Shown here in pieces: positions 36,396 through 48,390 of a stretch of DNA of 64,000 bases. Numbering within the stretch: the stretch's first letter is position 1; each line of letters starts with the position of its first letter. The notes beneath the pieces are model-generated. The model was given only the letters and a program-made list of their open reading frames with translations, was not told the origin of the DNA and did not search any database. The translations under genes and the position numbers were made by a program. The DNA comes from Odobenus rosmarus divergens (taxonomy: Eukaryota; Chordata; Mammalia; Carnivora; Odobenidae), in NCBI RefSeq assembly GCF_000321225.1, contig NW_004451865.1, positions 231,246 to 295,245 of the forward strand, given 5' to 3'.

Positions 36396-37201
36396 AAATA
36401 TTGCTGTGACAATTGTCAGACCTTGAAATGCCAAAGTGCATGCACTATAGTGATCCTCATTGCAAATAAGGATTACATATAAGAACTTCTAACATACTAG
36501 TGTTATTTCTAAGTTACAGACTTCAGCCTCTTAGAGTGAGAAGGGATTCCCCAACAGCTGAGCTATAATTTAAGCCCATTCCTACCCGCTTAATTGTTAA
36601 AGTCAGACCAACTCATTCCTAATTGATATACTTTATTTCTGTCTTCTCTTTGAAGGAATATCCTTAAGTACAACAGTCAGCAATGGGTATTGGTTTGTTT
36701 TGCTTAGTTGTGCTCAATCTCTAGCATCAAAAAATATAATTAAAATGAAAGACAACAGTCCAAGGAATAGAAAAGAACTTCCAATTCTGAAACAAAATGA
36801 CATCAACCCAAACTAAGTAAGATTATTACTCCAGGAAAGCATTGAAAAACAATCATGGGATTTAGATATCAATAGTGACACATCTTAATTTGTTTTACAC
36901 ACTGCCACCCCCAAGAGTGTAAATAAGATTTGATAAGACCTATAAGCTTTCCAAGTCTGATTTATTTGTCCCTTCAGTCCAACCGCCTAGCACTCTCTGA
37001 AAGGTTCAAATTTCCACTCTGGGAATCCCATGTCATGTTTAATTCAATTGACACATGCAGAACCTCCTCCTCTAAGAAAATCTTAAAGTCTCAGTTTTCA
37101 AAAGAATCTTTTCATATGTTTTATATTTAAATCTATAAAACTAGAACCAACCAAATTCTGGGAAAAATAACATGCCAGTTCTAAGATAGGTTTGTTTATT
37201 T
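36396..37201. other. intergenic, nothing recognised
   Basis: AT-rich; no gene or repeat recognised. Confidence 0.55.
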
Positions 37202-37337
37202 TCATTTTTCTTTTTTTTTTTTTAAGATTTTATTTTTTAAGTAATCTCTACACTCAACGTGGGGTTCGAACTTACAACTCTGAGATCAAGAGTCACATGC
37301 TCTACCAACTGAGTCAGCCAGGGCACCCCTCATTTTT
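37202..37337 (-). mobile_element. short carnivore tRNA-like SINE, reverse
   Basis: Element about 37210-37329. It has poly-T, 'AAGTAATCTCTACACTCAAC', 'TGGGGTTCGAACTTACAACT', 'CATGCTCTACCAACTGAG' and 'CAGCCAGGGCACCCC'. This is the short variant with tRNA-like A/B-box segments and no CT-rich body. TCATTTTT flanks (37202-37209, 37330-37337) may be the TSD. Confidence 0.88.
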
Positions 37338-37679
37338 ATTTATGTATTACTCAGGATATAGTACATTCTACCATGCAAATGTTAAAGCTGAAGAAGTCCT
37401 CCAAATCAATTCTCCCAACAAAGGGGATAATTAGAAAATAGACCACTCACAGCTAGTTTATAAGATCACCAGTAAGGCAGGCAGAAATAGTATTTCATTT
37501 ATTTGGCAGCCAGCTCCTGTCACATACATAGGTAACAGAAGTTTCAAACAGACCTAAATTAAATCATCCAGAGTAATAAGAGGATGTGCCTACAGTTTGA
37601 GGCCACCTACAATGAAATATAGATATAGTTTTACAGGAAAAGGGTGAAAGAACAAAAAAGCCACCAGATGTTTCACGTA

Positions 37680-37862
37680 ACCGTATGCCACAGGATAAAG
37701 CACTAGAATTCAGGGCAGGAAGCCTCATTCATAGGTCCTGTTGTGTTATCAACCAGGAGCACTAGGACCCCACACAAGTTACCTCATCCCTCCAGATGTG
37801 TTTTTTCTTCATTCTGGAAAATGAAGGTTTGGGGCAAGAAATGGAAAATGTGTAATATATGC
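37680..37862 (+). repeat. MIR-family SINE, diverged
   Basis: 'GATAAAGCACTAGAATTCAG', 'AAGTTACCTCATCCCTCCAG' and 'TTCTGGAAAATGAAGGTTTG' are in MIR order. Confidence 0.5.
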
Positions 37863-38290
37863 TTAAAATACATGTAAGTGAAATTGATTGTTTTTCTCTA
37901 TTGCTGCCTCACGGATTTTCACTAAATTTGGAGGACATTTTGGGGTGATCTGACTTAAGACATAAGCTCCATGGAATATTCACATTGAGGGCCTAGTGTC
38001 ATCTCAAACGTAAGACAGTCTCCACTGCCAAAGGACTGAGAGGAAATGGACTGTGATTTCAAAGTCAAAAGGACAGACAATCTGAATATCAGGAGCTGAT
38101 TATTAATAGAGCTACTTCTTACTTCAGTAATTCCAATAGCTAGCTCAAGGGTGAAGAGTGGTAAGAATTTATTAGTTTGAAGATTGCTAATTATTTTTCT
38201 GGAACAATGCCAGTCTAGTTGTAACACAGATTTAAGTTGGCACAGAGAGAGAGGGAGAGAACTATTGTTTTAACATGTGTTTGCAAAGCA
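37863..38290. other. intergenic, nothing recognised
   Basis: No gene or repeat recognised. Confidence 0.5.
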
Positions 38291-39600
38291 CTTCAGGGTG
38301 GTCTCCTCAGAAAAGTAAGTATCACTCTTCTTTCCATGGCAACTCCATTCCCACTCCACCCCCAACACCGTCTCTAGAGAACCTACTTTATCCATTATCT
38401 CCATATTAAAGTACTTTCAACCATTCTTTCTTCTCTAACTCCTTTTCAACATCCTAAAAACATGCCATGCCTCTTTCCCTCAGTCTAAAAGACTCAACGC
38501 CTTATATCTACCAACATTCTTAAGAAAGCAGTCTATCTTTGCTGTTGCTACTCCCTCACCCCCACTCACTACTCAACCCAACCCAACTGGACTTTTGATC
38601 TTGTACCCTGGCCAAAGTACCAATGACTCTTCCCACAGCTAAATCAACCATCACCTCTGTCTTTGTCCTGGCCCTTTCGGCAGCATATGATGCTGTTTGA
38701 CCTCCTCTTTCTGGAACACTGTACCCACCGCCATGATTTTCACCACCACCTCCACATTGGTCTTTATCGCTGGCCCTGACCTCACTCATATCAGATCTAT
38801 TTGCTGACTGGCTATTTCTCCCTGGTTGGACCATGGACATTTGAGACTCAAAATCTAGATCCATGAATTTTTCTGAATCTGCTCAGCCTCTCTATCCCAT
38901 TAATCAGTTGTGACACCACCCTTCACTCAATCACTCAAACCAGTAGGTACCTTGAAGTTAACCCCATTTCCTTTCTTCATCAACTTCCTAACACAGTTTT
39001 ACACCTAAATTGTTTTCCATGTCAACCTCCATTCTCAATGTTCTCATTAACTCACAGAAGAAACATAGGACCAGCCTCTGAAATGGACTCCATGCCCCCA
39101 GTCTCACCTGCTCAAATCCATTGCTCATACCCGAGTCTCTCAAGGTTCTGTCCTTGGCTCTGTTTTCTCCCTGGAACCTTTTTCCTGGATAATTTCACAT
39201 TCTCAGAAGTGCAGTCATTACTCATCAGCAGATAGCTCTCCTATGATAATCACTAACCCTAACTTCTGTTCCAAACATCAGTATAAAATTACCGGTTGTC
39301 TGGTGGATATTCAGCATATAACATACCTAATGACAAAAACTTAACAGATTTTTTTTTCCTCCAAAAATCTCTTCCTCCTTCTCCTGCATTCAATATTTGG
39401 GTTAGTTGCAATTCAACAAGGTCTAAACTGAATTCAATTATCTTCCTCCCAAACCTGCTCCTCCTCTTATTTTGGAGAATGCATTTGGCTCTTCAGAAAA
39501 ACTAGGAATCATCTTCAGCTCCTCCTTTTTAATCATCAACCACATCCATGGGTCAAGAAACCCAGTGTATTATAAGCCTTAAATGTCTCTTTCAATCACA
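38291..39600 (+). pseudogene. L2 LINE remnant with reverse-transcriptase motifs
   Basis: A CT-rich, strongly decayed L2 in sense orientation. Two RT motifs can still be translated: VLALSAAYDAV at 38665-38697 (family form SAAFDTV) and RVSQGSVLGSVF at 39132-39167 (family form GVPQGSVLG). A later L2 segment is seen at about 39506-39560 ('GGAATCATCTTCAGCTCCTC'). The spacing between the two motifs, 467 bases, is larger than I expect for L2, so there may be an insertion or internal rearrangement. No intact frame. Confidence 0.75.
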
Positions 39601-40150
39601 TTCTTGCTTTTCTGTTTTGATTTTCTATTTATTCATTCTTTTCTATTATAAAAGTAATTAAACTACATTATTTAAAATTTATAATTAGAGGAAGAAAAAA
39701 TCTTCAAAACTTGACAAAACCATTTGTTAGCATTTGATTTGGGTTTTTTAAAGAGTGTCTTTTAAAATACAGCCATAATTACAACATACATGCAAGTTAT
39801 ATTCTGCAATGCTAATTATTATTTTCATCGCTTTTTTTTAAAGATTTTATTTATTTGAGAGAGAGAGCGAGCATGAGAGGGGAGAGGGTCAGAGGGAGAA
39901 GCAGACTCCCTGCTGGGCAGGGAGCCCAATGCGGGACTCGATCACAGGACTCGATCACGGGACTCCAGGATCATGATCTGAGCCAAAGGCAGTAGCTTAA
40001 CCAACTGAGCCACCCAGGCGCCCCTCATCACTTTTCTTTATGATGACATAGACTTTATGCTATCATCTTAAATGGCTGCAATAATTAACTTAGTGCCTAG
40101 TCCCTCATTTATTTCACAGCTTTCCTAAAATGAATTCTTTTGGGACATCT
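39601..40150 (-). mobile_element. L1M 3'UTR fragment, reverse, split by a SINE
   Basis: 'TATTATAAAAGTAATTAAAC', 'AAGTTATATTCTGCAATGC' and, after the SINE, 'ATGGCTGCAATAATTAACTT' match the reverse complement of an old L1M 3'UTR. Confidence 0.5.
39825..40035 (-). mobile_element. carnivore tRNA-derived SINE, reverse, with TSDs
   Basis: Element 39836-40024. TSDs TCATCGCTTTT (39825-39835) and TCATCACTTTT (40025-40035) differ by one base. The body has a 13-bp tandem duplication around GGACTCGATCAC (39934-39945 and 39947-39958), not expected from the family consensus. Confidence 0.95.
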
Positions 40151-40464
40151 TTATTCTGATACCCTTTATTCTGAACCTCCATAGGCAGTTGGAAATCTGA
40201 CAGATATTCATAAAAAAAATCTTTAGCTAACAGATGGAACATTTAAAGAATGTTTTCTTCAGCTTATCTAAATTATAATAGGCAATGTTTCTTATCAGAG
40301 CTTTCGTATTTACCATTGGTCACCCAGAGGACATAGATACTCTATTAGATCCTCAAATCAAACTGATCAAGAATGTTAGTATCCCAAATGAATACTTAGT
40401 CCTGGTGTCACAGTAGGATCTCCTACACTGGGAGTCATTTAGTCTTCTCTTACCCCTGAACCAC

Positions 40465-40725
40465 AGTGAGAGACTGAAAATATAGACTATGGAATCAGAG
40501 ACCTAAGTTCAAAACCGAGCTAATTCATTCACTTAACTTGTGATTTCAATCCAATTTATTTAGCTTCCTTTGGCCTCAGTTTCCTCCTCATAATATGGTG
40601 GTAACAAAGTAATTACTATATAGTGTTGTCAGGAAAGTCAAGAGATGATATGAAATATATAAAATTCTTGGTCAAGTTTCTAGTGTATCACAAGCACTAA
40701 AAAGTATCGTCCATTATAATCATTT
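40465..40725 (+). repeat. MIR SINE
   Basis: 'ATAGACTATGGAATCAGAGA', 'TGGCCTCAGTTTCCTCCTCA' and 'GTGTTGTCAGGAAAGTCAAG' give sense MIR order, moderately diverged. Confidence 0.75.
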
Positions 40726-42570
40726 CTCAGTCTTGTGAAATTTGGACTCTGTCATTTATGTTCTTATTGCTATGGAGTAAATAAGCCTGAGCCTATCATT
40801 TTTCACTTTATTTACTAACACACTCAGGTTTTCTTGCCTGTCGTATTCCTCCATCCTTCATCACTGAGAGAGGGTAAACAGTCTGAGTGAACAAGGATTT
40901 CAGTTCAGTCCACAGCTCACCATTTCTTCTGTCACCCATCTGAGAGAGCGGTGGGCATTGTAACCATCTGATCCACTTTCATGAGGATGCGTATCCTACC
41001 AAACCAACACTGAGATTTGCTCCTCTCTATATAACTCTCAAAAAGCAAAACATGCACTCAGATCATTTGTTTTAAGAAGTCATGAGAAGTTCAACTGGAT
41101 CTTACCAAACTGAATTTTTTATAATTGCTACAATTCAATGTATCCATTCTTTTCATCTATGTAAACATCAAGTTGGTCATCACCTATTTTCTCCTAGTTT
41201 TGAAGAAAGTTGTGAGACAGTGTTGTGGAATTTTTCTAATGAATGTATTCCTTGGCAAGAATGTCTCTGTTATTCCATGTGTATTTATTTGATCTTTTCT
41301 TTTTCTCATTATCTACTTAGATTGACGTATGAAAACCTAGGTAAGAAGACCAATGAATGAAAACAAATTATAATTAGAAGTGATCAGCCTACCACCACCC
41401 TCCATACATCCTCCAAAATTGCAAAGACTAGCTACATCTTCAAGAAAATCTAACTTTTCCTCTTATGTAAAACGTACCAAAATCACCTGCAAATTGGTAC
41501 TATATACATGTTAGCTTGGTGATTAGTAACTTAACTATTAAAATACTATAAATATGATAAATAAAAGATCACCTACTTGATCAGTTTGAGAAAATTACCA
41601 GACAGATTTTTCAGGTTTTTCATAAAGAAACAAAGTTTCCATTTTCTTTGTCTTTTTTTTCTTTTATAAAATACTTCTGAAGTTAATTTCTTACAGTAGC
41701 TGTGTATAGCCCCAAGCATTAAATAATCAAATTCAAAAGTCAAGTGAGATTGAAATAGTATCTCCATAAAATATAATTAATAATTTAAGGGCAATATTTC
41801 AAGTTTCACCTTGAAGGTTATATGTTTTTCTCCCAAGGCAATGCATATTTTTAAAATCCTAAAGTAATCCCCATTCATGTAGTTAAGACATGACTTTATT
41901 GTTCTTACGATTAAATGGGGGAAAAAAGTTTTGAGCCATTAAAGACTGAATGTTCCCAATAAAAAATAAGGCAGGAAATTCAACCCTTATCAGCACGATT
42001 TGAGTTGTATAGGCAGTTGATTTAAATTACTCACTCTAAACAGTGACAGTCTTCCTTCCTTTGCAAGGGCTCTTACTTTCCTTCCTTTCACACACTCTAT
42101 TTTTTATTATAACTGAGCTTCCCACAGGAAAGTGAAGCTCACAACTCAGAATTTAAACGCATGTAAGCCCAGCTTTTACCCATTTATCTCTTGCAGAAGG
42201 CTAGGAGTCTGGTGTGTATGTTCAATTTTTTTCTCTAAGGATACACCCCAAATCACAGAAGTGTGATATATGTTTTGTGAAATCATACCTAGTTTTACTC
42301 AGTGAATGTGCCCTTTCCAAAGTCATTGAAAGAAAAGTAAATGTCTCGAAGGATGAGCTAAAATAAATCCAGTTGTATTATCCAATGCTTCTTTGAAGTG
42401 AGGGAGGAGAAGAGCAATACCAGCAAAGCAGCAAAAAAACATGTGGGTGATAGTTCCTCTTGTAAAAATATTATTATAAACATATCCAGAGAATGTTAGG
42501 GGAAAAAAAGTTACCAGTTATTTCTTTAAAAAGACCTAATTATGTTTATTAAAATATCATTATATCTTTG
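40726..42570. other. intergenic, 1.8 kb, nothing recognised
   Basis: No repeat or exon-like ORF recognised on either strand. Confidence 0.5.
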
Positions 42571-42775
42571 TTACCTGTTATTTACCAAGTTTTTATTGTG
42601 TGTAATGCAATACAGTAAGCACATAAGAGCATTACATTAAGCCCCACAAACACTATCTGAAATAGATACCATTACACCCATTTTAAAGATCAGGAACTCA
42701 GCCTTATAAACATTAAAACCGTTGCCAAAGATCACTCAGAATTGAAACCCGTGCTCTTAACCACCATAGTAAGAT
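42571..42775 (-). repeat. MIR SINE, reverse
   Basis: 'GATACCATTACACCCATTTT', 'AAAGATCAGGAACTCAGCC' and 'CCCGTGCTCTTAACCACCAT' follow the MIR reverse complement into its head. Confidence 0.78.
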
Positions 42776-43228
42776 GATCACATTTCTTCCCATGTTTCTA
42801 TGTTCTAAGCAGCTACTATTTGTATGGAGCCAGGGGTTGGTTTGTTATTCAATAAATAATATTAACATGACCTATTCTTTCATTATGTCAAAACAAATGC
42901 TGTTCAAATTTACTTGGGAATTTTCACAACAAATTTTTGTTTTTTCTTCTGTTTTGTGTTTGTTCCAATAAACATTTCATTTAGGCTCTTCTAGGGGGAA
43001 ATTACTTGGTTTACTCAAAAATTCTTCAATAGTTCTTCCCTTGTTTTCTTAAGTATTTATAACAGGTGCTCAGAAAACATAAAAGAGACCCAAAGTGTCA
43101 ACATCATAACAACAATAATTCATTAGGCTTATCCATCCTTCCCATCCCCTCCACCCAAGTTCTTCCTCCTCTCTGGTTTGTCCTGAGTCCCTCCACCAGA
43201 GTAATCTTCCTGAAACATTACTTAACTT
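42776..43228. other. intergenic, nothing recognised
   Basis: AT-rich, no gene or repeat recognised. Confidence 0.5.
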
Positions 43229-43410
43229 GATCACATACTATAGTTTTTGTTTGTTTGTTTGCTTGTTTGTTTGTTAAGTAGACTCCATCCCCAGCATGGA
43301 GCCCAACAAGGGGCTTGAACTCACGACCCTGAGATCGAGACCTGAGCTGAAATCAAGAATCAGATGCTTAACCAACTGAGACACCCAGGTACCCCGGTCA
43401 CACACTGTAG
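43229..43410 (-). mobile_element. carnivore tRNA-derived SINE, reverse, with TSDs
   Basis: Element 43244-43395. A (GTTT)n run replaces the usual poly-T, followed by 'GGGGCTTGAACTCACGACCC' and 'CCAACTGAGACACCCAGGTA'. The 15-bp flanks GATCACATACTATAG (43229-43243) and GGTCACACACTGTAG (43396-43410) are an aged TSD. Confidence 0.92.
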
Positions 43411-44060
43411 TTAAATTGATATTTTATTACAAAATACCACATAGACAAAGGTAGATAACATATATATTTAGCATTTAAAGAATAAAATGAAACCTAACCA
43501 AAAGATCTACCAAATGAGTTAAGAAACAGCACAGCCCTAGTACTTTAGAAGCCCTTATGTAGCCTTCCCAGATCATATTCTGTCGCTCCTGAAAGACGTG
43601 AACACTGGCCTGCATTTTGTATAATCATTCCATTGCTTCTCAATTGAGTTTTGTCACCTCATATGTGATTTTAAAAAAGATGTTTTTAGTGTTGCCTCTT
43701 TTGAACTTTATTCAAATGTGTTCATACTGTCTTCTTTGGTGACCTATTCCTTTTTTTCAACACCATGATTTTGAGATGCATCCATACTTTCTCCTCTAGC
43801 TGTGGTTCATCCATGTTCTCTGCTGTATAGTATTTCTTTGTAGCACTCCTTCAAAATAAATTTATCCATGTTATTGGTGACATACATTTGAGATGATTCT
43901 CGTATTTTGCTATTATAAACATCCTGATATGATAATTCCTGCATAGGCCTCCATTGTACATGTGCTGGAGTTACTCGGCATCACATATACAGGAGTGGCT
44001 TGTGCAAGGACTCTTCAGTTTATAATTTCAAAACATATACGCCCATGTGATTTCTCTTTT

Positions 44061-44293
44061 CTCTATATCAGGGGTCAGCAAACTACAGCCCATGAGCCAA
44101 ATCAAACCAGCTACCTGTTTTGTAAATAAAGATTTATTGGAACATAGCCACCAATTGGTTACTTATTGTCCGTGTCAGCTTTCATGAATCAAGAGCAGAG
44201 CTGAGTTGTCACAAGAGACCTTATAAACTGCAAAGCCTAAGATATTTACTATCTGGCTCTTTACAGAAAAGTTTGCCAACCCCTGTTCTATAT
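44061..44293 (-). mobile_element. non-autonomous hAT DNA transposon with TIRs and 8-bp TSD
   Basis: Element 44069-44285 (217 bp). The left end CAGGGGTCAGCAAACT and right end AGTTTGCCAACCCCTG are terminal inverted repeats. The 8-bp flanks CTCTATAT and TTCTATAT are a hAT-length TSD with one change. The internal 'GTTTTGTAAATAAAGATTTATTGG' and 'GATATTTACTATCTGGCTCT' are familiar from a Charlie-type MITE family whose exact name I am not certain of. Confidence 0.88.
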
Positions 44294-46202
44294 CCTTGTA
44301 AACACTTGGAATTTTCTGACTTTTAAAATCCTTGCTAATTTGGTACATATGAAATGTTTCATTGTGGTTTAACATATAAATAAACTAAATTGAATTTTAT
44401 TTAATTACTAATGATGTTTATCATCTTTTCATATGCTTATGAGCTTTTCCTGTTTCCTCTTATTTGAAATGTTTATTCATGCCTTTTGCCAATTTTTCTA
44501 TTAGGTTTTGTTGGGTTTTCTTCCCAACTTTCTGAGCCAAAGGAATTCTTTACACATACTAGTTAGCAAACATTTCTCAGTGACATATATTGGAAATATT
44601 TTGTCCCAGTCCCTGGCTTATTTTTTACTCTTTTTATTGATGGTATCTTTTGCTAAACAAAATTATTTAATTTAAATGCCTATTAAATATCTTAAGAGAT
44701 GCTTCCATACCCTAATATCAGAATATAAAAATATCCTGTTATACCATCTTCTCAAAGTATCTGTTTCAAATATTGCATTTCACATTTAAGTCTTTAACCC
44801 ACCTAGAATTAATTTTTGTGTCTGGGAGGAGACAGGGCTCCAATTTTATTTTTTCCACAGGAATTACCACTTTTCTCAGAATCATGTATAACATTGTTCC
44901 TTCTTTTCCCACTAATTCACAGTGCCTGTTCTTCCAAAGTTCACACTCCAAATAGGAAAGGATCTTTCTAGATCCTTTATTTGGTCCATTGGTCTGTCTT
45001 TCTTCTGTGACAATACACACTGTTACAGCATATGGTTGTGCAAGTAACATCACATTGCTCATCTCTGCTCTTCCATGTATATTTTAGAATTAGTTTATTC
45101 AAGTCCATGAAAAATCAAGTTGGAATTACTTTGAATTTTAGAAAAATTCAAAAGAATTCACTTCTTTGTAATATAGGACCTGAGAACATGATATATATGT
45201 TCCTATTTAGACCTTATTTAATATCTTACATTAAAATATTGTGATTTTCTCCATAAAAGGCATGCATATTTTGATAGGCTTTTTGTTGTTGGTAACGGTG
45301 GTTAGTTGTTATCAACTTAGGGGATATAAGAAAGAACATATTTTTCCATTTTATTTTAATTACCTTTCCTGATTTTTATAGGTACACAGATATAGAATTG
45401 AGTTTTGTATTTTGATTTTTGTACCAAATAAACTTGTAAAACTCCCTTATTGGCTTAACATTGGTTAGAACCAATGATATGGGCATCTTTGGCTTGTTCT
45501 GGATTATTAAAAAAATGCTTCTTACATTTCACATTAAGTATAACACTTTCTGTACACATCTGTGTACAACCTTTTTCAGATTAAGGAAGCTCCATTTTAT
45601 TCCTAGTTTGCTAAGATCTATGATCATGAATGAATGTTGACTTTTGTCCAACTTTTTTTTACTATTTTCATTAATATAATTAAATACTTTTTCTCATTTA
45701 ATCTGTTAATGTAGTAAATTACATTTTTTTCTACTATTAAACCATCTTGTATTACTAGTATAAACAATCTAGTTCATTAATTTTTAGCTCACTTCTGTTG
45801 TACTTATGGCTATAAAACCCATACCAAAAATTACCTTAGTTTCTACACCAAATTTTTATTATATAGTCTTTTGTTACCAATTAGTTCTAAATACTTATAA
45901 CTTCAATTATGATTTTTTAAAATTAGTTCTTTGAAAATGTGTTTATAAGTGTTTTAATTGTATTTTACTCCTAGATTCATACTTATCAATTTCTAACTTC
46001 ATTGGATTTAGGAAATATGAGCTCTATTATATCAATATTTATTTTCCAATTGTGGAGTGTAATGTTCCCAGAAACTTGTTAACTGTACTGCTCAATCTTC
46101 TATTGCTTTGCTGATGTTTTTGTCTGCTTTGATGTATCAGTTACTGAGAGATGTATTATAAGCTCTCTAATACAATTTGAGACTATATTATTAGGTGCAT
46201 AT

Positions 46203-46321
46203 AAAAATAGAAGTGTGAGGGGTGCCTGGCTGGCTCAGTTGGTAGAGAATGCAACTTTTGATCTCGGGGTCATAAGTTCGAGCCCCATGCTGGGTGTAGA
46301 GATTACTTTAAAAAAATAGAA
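46203..46321 (+). mobile_element. short carnivore tRNA-like SINE
   Basis: Element about 46213-46311. 'GGTGCCTGGCTGGCTCAGTT' (A-box side), 'AAGTTCGAGCCCCATGCTGG' (B-box side), 'TGTAGAGATTACTTTAAAA'. AAAAATAGAA repeats (46203-46212, 46312-46321) are the likely TSD. Same short class as the copy at 37.2 kb, opposite strand. Confidence 0.9.
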
Positions 46322-46712
46322 CTATTATATCTGAGAGGTGACCTGAAGCCTTCACATTTAGGAATGCTTCTTGACTTTAAGTTTACTTTTTCTGACATAA
46401 AATAACTACACCAATTTGTTTAGTTTACCACTAATTGGTAAACAAACTTTTTCTGTCCTTTGACTGTAAATCTTCATTCAAATATTTTAAATATATATCC
46501 TCTGAACTGAACATGGCCAATTTTCGTATTTGCTCTAAAATTCAATCTGAGATTTGTTTTTTAACTGGAAAGTTTAACTTATTTACATTGATTATGATAT
46601 GATTACTACAATGTTTGGATTATTCTATAATTTCTTATGTGCTTTCTACTTTTTTCAACTATTTTTTAATCAAGGCAATGGGCATTATTGAAACTTTTAA
46701 AAACAAAGAGAA

Positions 46713-46910
46713 GGGGCATCCAGGTGGCTCAGTCGGTTGTGTGTCTGCCTTCGGCTCGGGTGGTGATCCCAGGGTCCTGGGACTGCGCCCAGCGTCAGGC
46801 TCCCTGCTCAGTGAGGAGCCTGCTTCTCCCTCTGCCTGCCGCTCCCCCTACTTGTACCTGCTCTCTCTCTCTGCTCTCTCTCTCAAATAAACAAATAAAA
46901 AAAAATTTTA
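46713..46910 (+). mobile_element. carnivore tRNA-derived SINE
   Basis: Head 'GGGGCATCCAGGTGGCTCAG', 'GGCTCCCTGCTCAGTGAGGA', a CT-rich body, tail AAATAAACAAATAAA. The flanks are A/T-rich and the TSD is ambiguous. Confidence 0.92.
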
Positions 46911-48234
46911 AAAAAAGACAAAAAAATTTTAAAAATTTTTCCATAGGCAAGATGTACTCATCACAGAAAATAAGAAAACACAGATAAGGAACAAGAATTT
47001 TAAAATTCAATTAAACTTTTCATATTCCTTACCTTCGTGTATACCTGTCCAAAATTTTATTATTTTTCATATGTTCACTTAGATTGGGTATGATGATATC
47101 TATGCACATATGTAGTGTTAAAGTTTTTAAGGATGAAAATCACACTATGAAATAATATTTAAGATTTCCTTAACAATATAAGTTAGATAGGAGGAAAGAG
47201 ATTAACATCATAAAATACAAAATAAAAAGACTGCTGTAGTTTTCTGAGTATAAGATAAAAGCATGGTTAAACGTACATTTGAGCACTCAGCACACACTTA
47301 TCTTTGATAAATATGTCACTAAAGTAAAAGCCAAAAAGTCACCCTACGTTTAAAAGCAAATCTTCATATCCCCACCATTATTAATGTAAGACAGTGTTTT
47401 AAGTCATAATTCAAGCAAAGTCATTGAACCTTGGCTCTTCTATGATACCATAAATCTCAGTTGTGCAAAACAGAAATCAGTTCACTTTTGCAACATCTTG
47501 ACAAGTGATTGGAAGGTGAATTAATCTAAGGTGTGTTCATCTACATGTCGTCAAATTAAATTGTGGCAATAGTTTCACTGAATTAACCAGTTGTTTAAAT
47601 GTTGCATAAATATAGCCTTAGTTTTAAAATTAAGACCTGGCAGCATTTCTTTTGAGGGTTGCCAAGTCTGGAGCTATTAAAGGCTGTCCCATCCTAAGAA
47701 CTTTCCACTTGTAGTTGTCAAAGATCTTTTTTCTTAATTAAGCCAAAATAGCTTGATGTCTGAGTTACTTCCTGATTGCAAATTAAGTGTCTTTGGAAAC
47801 CACACTACATCTCCCAGGCCTAGAGGCCAACCCACAGTGTTCTTAAGATTTATGTGCACTCTAGTGGGGAAAGTAGGAGGGGATACCACAAGGGAAAAAA
47901 TGCACTGGGCAGTGATGCAAGTGTTACTGAACAGGACTTAACCACAGGAGGATATGTGCCCATTGCAGGGTCTGTCCCTGTCAAGGGCAATTTCTATAAA
48001 CTGTCAGGCCAGCCCTGTTTCCACACTGTGAGGAGCTTTGAGAAAGGCATTCCGTGTCCTTACCTTGCAGAGTGTACCTTCTTAGTCCTGAACACCCACG
48101 CTGGTCCGCACTCTGTTCAACAGCCCAGTTCTTCCAGTTCAGGGATCCATGCAGTTCTCTGAAAATGTCCGCATACCACGTTTTTAGACCCGATGCTCAG
48201 CATCCTTTTTATTTCCCCACTTCAAGTTTCTTCC
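46911..48234. other. intergenic, nothing recognised
   Basis: No gene or repeat family recognised. Confidence 0.5.
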
Positions 48235-48390
48235 TTTCCCTTTTATTCATTTCAATACAGCCCTTTTCAGCATATAAAATGTGTTCGGTGCTAGGCACAT
48301 GGCTAAGTTCAGGGGATATCATGTTAAATAATTTAGAAATAACTTATGCACTCTCAGAGCTCATGCATACATAAGCTCAGAACACAGATA
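48235..48390 (-). mobile_element. L2 LINE fragment, reverse
   Basis: 'TGTTCGGTGCTAGGCACATG' and 'CACTCTCAGAGCTCATGCAT' resemble the reverse L2 3' end. Confidence 0.5.

Larger units (their letters stand above)
43590..46712 (-). mobile_element. old L1M ORF2/3' region, reverse, carrying three later insertions
   Basis: Collinear with the reverse complement of L1 ORF2 and its 3'UTR over 3 kb. Examples: 'CAATTTTTCTATTAGGTTTT', 'AAGTCTTTAACCCACCTAGA', 'GATCCTTTATTTGGTCCATT', 'CCATTTTATTCCTAGTTTGC', 'TTTCTCATTTAATCTGTTAA'. It is interrupted by a hAT element (44069-44285) and by SINEs at about 46218 and 46713. No reading frame survives. Confidence 0.75.

Noticed and set aside
37210..37329. tRNA gene (A/B-box-like sequence); similarly 46213-46311
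   Set aside because: The sequences do not fold as full tRNAs and carry SINE tails and TSDs; they are tRNA-derived SINEs.
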